Notes under the pieces: model-generated
Told to the model about the DNA's origin: nothing
The model's database searches: none
Seen by the model: the letters and a program-made list of their open reading frames with translations, nothing else
Position numbers and translations under genes: made by a program
Shown: one piece after another, positions 52,831 to 58,349 of the stretch
How positions within the stretch are numbered: position 1 is the first letter of the stretch
Layout of the letters: each line of letters begins with the position of its first letter
DNA from: Acidobacteriota bacterium
GTDB taxonomy: Bacteria > Acidobacteriota > Terriglobia > Acidiferrales > UBA7541
Length of the DNA stretch: 58,349 nucleotides
Assembly: GCA_003165465.1 (NCBI GenBank)
Contig: PLUM01000082.1
Span: forward strand, 1-58,349
Direction of reading: 5' to 3'

Positions 52831-53506
52831 GGAGGCGGAGCTTTGTCTCCCACGTCAATGTTGAAGCAATAAGAATGTCCTCCGCGGAAGAGGGCGATTG
52901 CTCGAGTCCATTCGGGCCTACCACTTCTTTGGTTCAGCTTTGAGCGCTACCATGTCCGACTGTCGCTTTTCAACCCGAAGGCCAACCCGAGATGTATCCG
53001 ACTACGGGGTATTATCAAGTACTTGGCAGTCCCCAACAGCCTTGTAAGTTGTTGTGAGTACTTGAAATCCCCGCGTTGACACGGTAGAGGTCTGCGGTTC
53101 GAATAGGTGGTGCATGAAGTTGAAATGTTGAAACTGAGTTTCACAGCATCGAGGGCGCTGCTGCTTCTCAGGCAGGTGCTCCCCCCATCAGTCTGGGGTG
53201 AACCCCTTGTTGAGACAACTTGAAATTTGCATCCTCTCGAGAGCACGTGAGATGTCTCACGGAGACGTGGGGACCGAAACAATGAAGGGAACGTAGTCTC
53301 AAGGAATTGCAAGGAACATCAGGGAACCCGAGGCAATGAAAGGAACGGGTGAGGAATTTAATTGTTCCCCGGTTGTTACCTCGTCTTTCATCAAGTGTCG
53401 GCTCGAAACTCCGCTGATGGTCCATATCCCTGATCAAGAAGTCGGCTTCCGGTCAACAATGCCCAGTGCAGGGATGGTAATCCGATCTTTTGGGCTACAA
53501 ATTTCT
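52831..53506. other. Gene-free stretch between defence cargo and IS66
   Basis: No convincing coding frame is seen in these ~675 bp. Contents: tandem AGTACTTG blocks at 53019 and 53058, a tRNA-Val-like fragment at 53069-53105, and two near-identical 14-mers (CAATGAAGGGAACG at 53280, CAATGAAAGGAACG at 53334). It may mark a boundary of the element. Confidence 0.5.
53069..53105 (+). other. Degenerate tRNA-Val(GAC)-like fragment, possible attachment-site remnant
   Basis: CCGCGTTGACAC reads as an anticodon arm (GAC), followed by variable-loop-like AGGTC and T-loop GGTTCGAAT in correct spacing. The 3' stem halves do not pair (AGGTG instead of CCGCA), so it is not a functional tRNA. Integrases often target this half of tRNA genes. 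Confidence 0.3.
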
Positions 53507-53564
53507 GTGAGCGCTATACGAACCCCATCTTGTGAAAGATTGTGTCGCGTAGCAATGTTGCGAC

Positions 53565-53882
53565 ATGACCAAGCGCACAAAGAAGGCATGGACGAAGTGG
53601 CGAAAGCTGGTTTCCGAGCAGGCGCGTAGCGGACTGGATGTGACTGCGTTCTGCCGGGAGCGTGCTTTGTGCAGGCCGTATTTCTTCGTGTGGAAGAAAC
53701 GGCTGCGGGAAAGCGCGGTGACAAAATTCTTGGAAGTGCAAGTGGCGGAGCCTGCGCCGAGCGTGCCAGGCGACTCGCGCATTGAAGTCCGACTCCAGAA
53801 TGGCCGAAGCCTGTTGGTGAGTCCTGGATTCGACGGGCAACATTTGCGAGCGTTGCTGGCGGTGGTGGAGAGCGGAGCATGA
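53565..53882 (+). CDS. tnpA: IS66 accessory protein TnpA
   Basis: The 105-residue protein has a helix-turn-helix start (MTKRTKKAWTKWRKLVSEQA, then SGLDVTAFCRERALCRPYFF with VWKKRL), typical of IS66 TnpA (transposase_8-like). It probably binds the IS ends. It overlaps tnpB by 4 nt. Confidence 0.9.
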   Translation: MTKRTKKAWTKWRKLVSEQARSGLDVTAFCRERALCRPYFFVWKKRLRESAVTKFLEVQVAEPAPSVPGDSRIEVRLQNGRSLLVSPGFDGQHLRALLAVVESGA

Positions 53883-54268
53883 TCGGGTTGCCCAGTTTGC
53901 ACACGCTGGACCGAGCGCAGTCGGCACGCATCTGGCTGGCGGCGGAGGCGACCGACATGCGCTGTGGCTTTGACCGGCTGGCGGAACGCGTCAAAGTGGT
54001 GATCGGAGAAGACCCGCTGAGTGGCCATTTGTTTGTATTCCGTTCGCGGCGCGGTGACCGGTTGAAGATTTTGGTGTGGGAGCGGGACGGATTCCTGCTG
54101 TGGTACAAGCGGCTGGAAGCGGGCGTATTCAAGCTGCCGCGGATGAGCGAAGGAGCGCGCTCGGTGGAGTTGCGGGCCAGCGAATTGGCGATGATCCTGG
54201 ACGGGATCGATGTATCGAAGCTGAAGCGCACGCCGCGCTATGAACGCGCTGCGCGAAGCAGTGAATAA
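53879..54268 (+). CDS. tnpB: IS66 accessory protein TnpB (Orf2)
   Basis: The 129-residue protein matches IS66 Orf2: MRCGFDRLAERVKVVIGEDP, GHLFVFRSRRGDRLKILVWE and GFLLWYKRLEAGVF. It is required for transposition together with TnpC, though its biochemical role is unknown. It overlaps tnpA by 4 nt and lies 78 nt before tnpC. Confidence 0.95.
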   Translation: MIGLPSLHTLDRAQSARIWLAAEATDMRCGFDRLAERVKVVIGEDPLSGHLFVFRSRRGDRLKILVWERDGFLLWYKRLEAGVFKLPRMSEGARSVELRASELAMILDGIDVSKLKRTPRYERAARSSE

Positions 54269-54346
54269 ACAATCGGAAAAGAAAAAATAGCGCGAAACAA
54301 ATGACGATGTGAGTAACCACGCTTGCGATGGTGCGTCTAAACGAGT

Positions 54347-55987
54347 GTGTCCGACACGAGAATTTCTTTCCCCAACTTACCGGAGGACAACGAATCGCTG
54401 AAGGCGATGTTGTGTTCTCTGCTACAGGAACGCGACTGCGAGAAACAGCGTGCGCAAGAGCAGACCAAGCGCGCCGATGATCTGCACGTGGAAAATCTGC
54501 GATTGCAAGTGGAGCTGGCGCGCTACAAGAAGTGGTATTACGGGCCGCGAGCGGATCGGCTGGCAGCCAGCGGCGATCTGGCGCAGGTGCTGTTGGACTT
54601 CGCCGAGGAACTGGAGCAGAAGCCGATCTGCCCGGACGATGTACCACCGCAGACGGAACCGGAGTACGAACTGCGGCGGGTGAAGCGACGCAAAGGGCGG
54701 CGGCATCTGGCCAACTTCGAGAACCTCCCGGCAACCACGCAGGTCTACGAGCTGAGCGCGGAACAGCGAGCTTGTCCGTGCTGTGGCCTGGAGCGCAAAG
54801 AGATTGGTGCAGAGGAAAGCTGGCAGATCGAATACATTCCCGGGCGCTTCGAGCGCATTCAGCATGTGCGCAAGAAGTATGCCTGCGCGAAATGCGAAGG
54901 TGCGGGGGAATCGCCGCAGATCGAGGTGGCGGCACGGGCAGAAGCGGCCATCGAGAAAGGTCTGGCGGGGCCGGGGCTGCTAGCCTACATCGTGACCAGC
55001 AAGTTTGCGGATTACTTGCCGCTGTATCGACTGGAAGACATCTTCACTCGACAGGGATTCGAGATCTCGCGAGCGACGCAGTCGGTATGGTGCGGCGATG
55101 TGGCCGATCTGGTCGAGCCGTTGTACGAGCGAATGGCCGCGCGGGTGCGCGCATCGCACGTGGTAGCCACCGATGACACCATTCTGCCGATGCTGAGCAT
55201 GGGGAAAACGCAGCCGGCGCGGATGTGGGTGTACGTGGGCGACGCGACCAATCCCTACCACGTGTTCGATTTCACCTTGAACCGTGGCCGGGACGGACCG
55301 AAACATTTTCTGAAGGATTACCAGCAGGTTTTGCTGGCTGATGCCTATGGCGGATACAACGGCGTGGTGGCCGGTAACGCGATCACGCGCGCCGGCTGCT
55401 GGTCGCATGCGAGACGGAAGTTTGTGGATGCGGAGAAAGCCGCGCCGGAGATCGCACGGGAGGCGGTCGCTTTCCTGCGGACTCTTTATGCCGTGGAGAA
55501 GCAGGCCCAGGAAGCTTCGGTAGCGGAACGTTTCGAGCTGCGCCAGGCCAAGTCGCTACCCGTGTTGACGGAACTGCGGCACAGGCTACTGGCCTGGAAG
55601 GAGCAACTGTTGCCCAAGCATCCCATGGCCGAGGCAGTGAACTACACGCTAGGCCAATGGACCGAGCTGAACGTCTTCTGCAAAGATGGCGCGGTGCCCA
55701 TCGACAACAATATGAGTGAGCGCGAGATGAAGCGCGTGGTGCTGAACAGAAAAAATTCCCTCTTCGTCGGTAACCCGCGTGGCGGCCGCACGGCGGCCAT
55801 TCTGGCCAGCCTGACATCCACCTGTCGCCGCCACGAAATCGATCCGCAGCGTTACCTCACACAATTACTGGTGAATCTTCCTTCCTGGCCCGCACGCGAT
55901 CTCGACGCCTGGCTCCCTGATCAGTGGAAACTCCGCCAAGCCGCCCGCCTCGCTACCCTGCAAGACACGGCCATCACAGATTCCTAG
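54347..55987 (+). CDS. tnpC: IS66 transposase TnpC
   Basis: The 546-residue DDE transposase has an N-terminal leucine-zipper-like helix, a helix-turn-helix, a zinc-finger region (CPCCGLERKEIG, CAKCEGAG) and the catalytic domain: Asp in VVATDDTILPML, Asp in LLADAYGGYNG and Glu in NNMSEREMKR. The C-terminal domain (GRTAAILASLTSTCRRHEID) is complete. Start is GTG. All three genes look intact, so the element could still move. Confidence 0.95.
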   Translation: MSDTRISFPNLPEDNESLKAMLCSLLQERDCEKQRAQEQTKRADDLHVENLRLQVELARYKKWYYGPRADRLAASGDLAQVLLDFAEELEQKPICPDDVPPQTEPEYELRRVKRRKGRRHLANFENLPATTQVYELSAEQRACPCCGLERKEIGAEESWQIEYIPGRFERIQHVRKKYACAKCEGAGESPQIEVAARAEAAIEKGLAGPGLLAYIVTSKFADYLPLYRLEDIFTRQGFEISRATQSVWCGDVADLVEPLYERMAARVRASHVVATDDTILPMLSMGKTQPARMWVYVGDATNPYHVFDFTLNRGRDGPKHFLKDYQQVLLADAYGGYNGVVAGNAITRAGCWSHARRKFVDAEKAAPEIAREAVAFLRTLYAVEKQAQEASVAERFELRQAKSLPVLTELRHRLLAWKEQLLPKHPMAEAVNYTLGQWTELNVFCKDGAVPIDNNMSEREMKRVVLNRKNSLFVGNPRGGRTAAILASLTSTCRRHEIDPQRYLTQLLVNLPSWPARDLDAWLPDQWKLRQAARLATLQDTAITDS

Positions 55988-56240
55988 GAACTGTGGTTCA
56001 CGTATCCCTCACCACATTTAGGTACAGGGATAACAAGATTTCACGATTCGCCGGCTTGCTTTCTATTGGTGAGATGGGAATTCGCACTCATCGAGAATCC
56101 GGCAGTGACCGTGGGCACATCCTATTGCGCGCCCGACGACATGTAGTAGGTCTCACAATCTCCGGGCGAGAATGCATTGAGGAACGTATCGTGTTACGAT
56201 GCAATGACCGGATTAGCCAACCACCGGTGGAGGATAGTAT

Positions 56241-56642
56241 ATGCCTATCGCACAAACAGGAGCTTCCCGACGTTCCAGTGTCGGGCACGAGTCTATTGAT
56301 GGTACTCTCAGCGGCCCCCTCCTCCAATTTGACCTAGCTGGCGAACTCGACCGACAGCACCGGGATGAATCATGGCTGCACCCCACGGGACGAAGTTCGA
56401 AGACGCTTGTAAAGTATCCGGATCTCCGTATTGTCCTGATCGCCATGAAGGCGAATACGCGCATGCAGGAGCACACAGCGGCTGGCAGAATCTCGGTACA
56501 TTCGCTTAGCGGACATATCCGGCTCCATCTACCCGAGCGCGTGGTAGATCTCCCTGCCGGGCGCCTGCTCGTCCTGGATCGGTGCGTTCCTCATGATGTA
56601 GAGGCGACCGAAGACAGCGCCTTTCTACTGACGCTCTCGTGA
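56241..56642 (+). CDS. Cupin-fold protein
   Basis: The 133-residue protein starts at ATG with GGAGG about 8 nt upstream. The C-terminal ~80 residues follow the cupin pattern: RIVLIAMKANTRMQEHTAAG, RISVHSLSGHIRLHLP and VDLPAGRLLVLDRCVPHDVE, with metal-ligand-like His and Glu positions. The N-terminal 50 residues are unrecognised. It resembles small stress- or redox-linked cupins and has no obvious tie to the transfer genes. It lies after IS66, probably in host sequence. Confidence 0.75.
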   Translation: MPIAQTGASRRSSVGHESIDGTLSGPLLQFDLAGELDRQHRDESWLHPTGRSSKTLVKYPDLRIVLIAMKANTRMQEHTAAGRISVHSLSGHIRLHLPERVVDLPAGRLLVLDRCVPHDVEATEDSAFLLTLS

Positions 56643-56837
56643 CCGCCGGAAAAAAAGATTGTGGAGACCAAAGCGCGCCGAAAGGAGACTACTCGCCATA
56701 AGAGGAAATAGCGGGAAGTCACGCATACGGGTCCTGGCCGTCTTGTATAGCGTTCTTGTGCCCCCCCACAAACACCGCTCTTGTACAGTGCGATAGAAGG
56801 ACGCTTCCAAGGGCCATGTAATCTAATGAGGTTCGAA

Positions 56838-57059
56838 ATGAAGCCACTCTCTTTGCGCGTTCTGCGGCTATTCGAAGAAATGGGGAAGGATCGGCTGGAC
56901 CTTCATGTCCTGTTCGAGGCGGCGGGCAACGAACCAGCCGCACGGCAGAGCGTGCTCGACGCTATCGATGAATTGACCCGTGCGGATATGCTGAGCGCGT
57001 GCGGTGGTGACTTCTACGCGCTGACAGAAATAGGTAAAGGGTTAGTCGCTCAGTTTTGA
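56838..57059 (+). CDS. Small winged-helix-like protein
   Basis: The 73-residue protein starts at ATG 56838, 6 nt after a GAGG. Helices LSLRVLRLFEEMGKDRLDLH and QSVLDAIDELTRADMLSACG, ending in FYALTEIGKGLV, read like a minimal winged helix of the DNA-binding type. I do not recognise the family. An ATG at 56826 would add four residues. Confidence 0.55.
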   Translation: MKPLSLRVLRLFEEMGKDRLDLHVLFEAAGNEPAARQSVLDAIDELTRADMLSACGGDFYALTEIGKGLVAQF

Positions 57060-57153
57060 GTAGCGGACAATATCTGCCCGGACTCGAGAACCGTGGCTCA
57101 AATATAGCAGCCCGAGCCCGGCAAGAACTTGCTCTGAAATGAGAGGACCAATT

Positions 57154-57414
57154 ATGGATATCCTCGAATCTGTCGCAATTGAGATCCCATGCGTCGCCTG
57201 CGGGGGGCGATATGAGGTGACCCTCAAACAGATCACACTTTCACAGAAGATGCTCCACGATGGATGCCCAATCCGGGTAGAAACTGAATGCCCGCCTCTC
57301 ACCCAGTCCGGCCTGGTGGATCAGGAACTAATCCAGGAGCTTCAAGGTATTTGGGCGCGCCTCGAAGAAAAAGCGCGTGGGGCCGGCGGAGAACTGAAGT
57401 TGCGTTGCGGATAA
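57154..57414 (+). CDS. Small protein with a CxxC motif, function unknown
   Basis: The 86-residue protein starts at ATG 57154 after AGAGGA. It has IPCVACGGRYEVTL (CxxC), another Cys in HDGCPI, one in ETECPP and a final Cys, so it may bind zinc. A helical segment (QELIQELQGIWARLEEKARG) follows. It lies between the winged-helix-like gene and a cupin in the same direction. No known family comes to mind. Confidence 0.6.
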   Translation: MDILESVAIEIPCVACGGRYEVTLKQITLSQKMLHDGCPIRVETECPPLTQSGLVDQELIQELQGIWARLEEKARGAGGELKLRCG

Positions 57415-57480
57415 TGGAGCATGTGCTGATGGAAGCAAGTTGATAACACGAGATAATGGCGGCGGTCGAGGTGGCTGAAG

Positions 57481-57828
57481 ATGAGTTCACAAAAGGCAGA
57501 AAGTAAGCGTGAAATCCCTAGCGCGGAAGTTGTCCGCTTGATCGACCTTGTGAATTACCAGGAAGGAGCCGTTGTCAGCCGAGTGCTAGTAAACCGCACG
57601 ACGACAACAGTCACTCTGTTCGCCTTCGATGACGGCCAAGGCTTAAGTGAGCATACATCTCCATTTGACGCAGTGGCACACCTGCTGGAGGGCGAAGCGG
57701 AAATTGTGGTTTCTGGCAACCCGCTACGGACGACGGCAGGCGAAGCGGTTCTCATGCCCGCAAATCAATCTCACTCGCTGAAGGCCCTCGGCAGATTCAA
57801 GATGCTACTGACCATGATCCGTTCATGA
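57481..57828 (+). CDS. Cupin-domain protein
   Basis: The 115-residue single-domain cupin shows TLFAFDDGQGLSEHTSPFDA (first motif with His), then VAHLLEGEAEIVVSG and the second motif EAVLMPANQSHSLKAL. Such small cupins bind a metal and often act as stress-response enzymes or sensors. It lies in the likely host region with the other cupin and a DUF488 gene. Confidence 0.85.
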   Translation: MSSQKAESKREIPSAEVVRLIDLVNYQEGAVVSRVLVNRTTTTVTLFAFDDGQGLSEHTSPFDAVAHLLEGEAEIVVSGNPLRTTAGEAVLMPANQSHSLKALGRFKMLLTMIRS

Positions 57829-57943
57829 GCGACGTGGAGGGGGGTGGAAATTGCGCCCGAATCGACATTCCCAACGCAGTCCCTAAGGTAGAAGGTTCTA
57901 CTTTCATGGTCTGCCACGGGTTGATAAGAAAAAGGTACTCGCC

Positions 57944-58349
57944 ATGAGAAAGGTCAAGACCGAAATGCCCGCTGTCTTGACCATTGGGCATTCGACCCGC
58001 ATGTGGAAAGACTTCCTCGATCTTCTCCGGGCGCACGGCGTCAAGCGCGTTATAGACGTACGCAGTATCCCCCGATCGAGACACAACCCTCAGTTCAACC
58101 GGGAGACTCTGTCGACAAAACTGCGGGCCGCGAGGATCGGCTACGTGCATTTGCGCAAGCTCGGGGGTTTGCGCCATGCACGAAGCGATTCGCCGAACAT
58201 GGGCTGGCGCAATACCTCATTTCGCGGCTTTGCTGATTATATGCAGACCTCCGAATTCGAAGCAGGGTTACACCGATTGATGAAATTGGCCGAGCAGAAG
58301 AGGAGCGTGATTATGTGCGCGGAGGCGGTTCCATGGCGTTGCCACCGTT
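57944..58349 (+). CDS. DUF488-family protein (partial, runs off the window)
   Basis: ATG at 57944 opens a frame that reaches the window end without a stop (135 codons). The sequence is typical DUF488: VLTIGHSTRMWKDFLDLLRA, KRVIDVRSIPRSRHNPQFNR, YVHLRKLGGLRHAR, SFRGFADYMQ and VIMCAEAVPWRCHR. The conserved Cys of the late motif is present. DUF488 proteins are small cytoplasmic proteins of unknown function, often near stress genes. Confidence 0.9.
   Translation, partial: MRKVKTEMPAVLTIGHSTRMWKDFLDLLRAHGVKRVIDVRSIPRSRHNPQFNRETLSTKLRAARIGYVHLRKLGGLRHARSDSPNMGWRNTSFRGFADYMQTSEFEAGLHRLMKLAEQKRSVIMCAEAVPWRCHR

Larger units (their letters stand above)
53507..56012 (+). mobile_element. IS66-family insertion sequence
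   Basis: Three genes in standard order (tnpA, tnpB, tnpC) fill a ~2.5-kb unit. Candidate imperfect ends are GTGAGCGCTATACGAACC at 53507 and, on the reverse strand from 56012, GTGAGGGATACGTGAACC. I see no 8-bp target duplication outside these ends, so the boundaries are approximate or the flanks have changed since insertion. Confidence 0.75.

Noticed and set aside
53336..53629. 97-codon frame left of IS66
   Set aside because: It crosses the IS66 end and the tnpA start and has no motif.
53434..54231. Minus-strand 265-codon frame opposite tnpA/tnpB
   Set aside because: Mirror of IS66 genes; Ser/Arg-rich product without family features.
1..58349. CRISPR array, rRNA or complete tRNA gene
   Set aside because: No regularly spaced repeats, rRNA-like stretches or complete cloverleaf were found on reading both strands by eye.

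Overview
The window carries most of a self-transmissible element (an ICE or plasmid of the IncP/Ti 'Trb' type) loaded with defence genes, followed by an IS66 insertion and a stretch that looks like host chromosome. Base composition, the IS66 and the small cupin/DUF488 genes at the right edge fit an Acidobacteriota-like or similar soil Gram-negative host. That host call is an inference from style, not proven by any gene here. No integrase, excisionase, complete tRNA, rRNA or CRISPR array is visible, so the element's type and ends are not settled.

Region 1 (1-8.1 kb, minus strand) is the mating-pair formation operon in the classical order trbB-(extra membrane gene)-trbC-trbD-trbE-trbJ-trbK/eexN-like-trbL-trbF-trbG, with trbG cut by the window edge. 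Region 2 (8.2-10.7 kb, plus) holds a RepB-type primase, an AbiEii-like nucleotidyltransferase with a small coupled partner, and an XRE regulator. Region 3 (10.7-15 kb) reproduces the RP4 relaxosome layout: a traK-traL-traM-like operon reading left, a non-coding presumed oriT zone, then traJ-like and traI-like (VirD2/DUF3363 relaxase) genes reading right. Region 4 (18.5-24.3 kb, plus) continues transfer functions: kfrB-like, traG/virD4, ssb, traF, traB and a VirB1-like transglycosylase. A large helicase-nuclease gene lies in reverse between the relaxase and kfrB.

Region 5 (24.3-52.8 kb) is the accessory cargo. It contains an ArdC-type anti-restriction gene; a minus-strand operon of small ORF-SNF2 helicase-AIPR-type III Mod-Res; a WGR-DNA ligase gene; an antitoxin/zeta-toxin pair; a possible HEPN-like gene; McrB-McrC; a five-gene ubiquitin-like operon (AAA ATPase, cytoplasmic S8 protease, two-domain ubiquitin-like protein, E1 with an E2-like front, DUF6527); and a methyltransferase pair with a GIY-YIG-type helicase. 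Region 6 (52.8-58.3 kb) has about 0.7 kb without genes, containing a degenerate tRNA-Val-like fragment, then IS66 (tnpA, tnpB, tnpC), two cupins, two small unknown genes and a partial DUF488 gene.

Three signals deserve most attention. (1) The ubiquitin-like operon encodes tagging enzymes together with an unfoldase-like ATPase and a protease, which could form a tag-and-degrade defence. Its E1 has no cysteine in the usual catalytic region. (2) Two leaders, upstream of ardC and of the WGR-ligase gene 11 kb apart, share a 10-bp stem that differs by one compensatory base-pair change. (3) A shared ATGGTRC-centred dyad lies before four transcription units (primase/trbB divergence, xre, traK, kfrB-traG). 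It may be a regulon operator for the element, with the XRE protein as candidate repressor.
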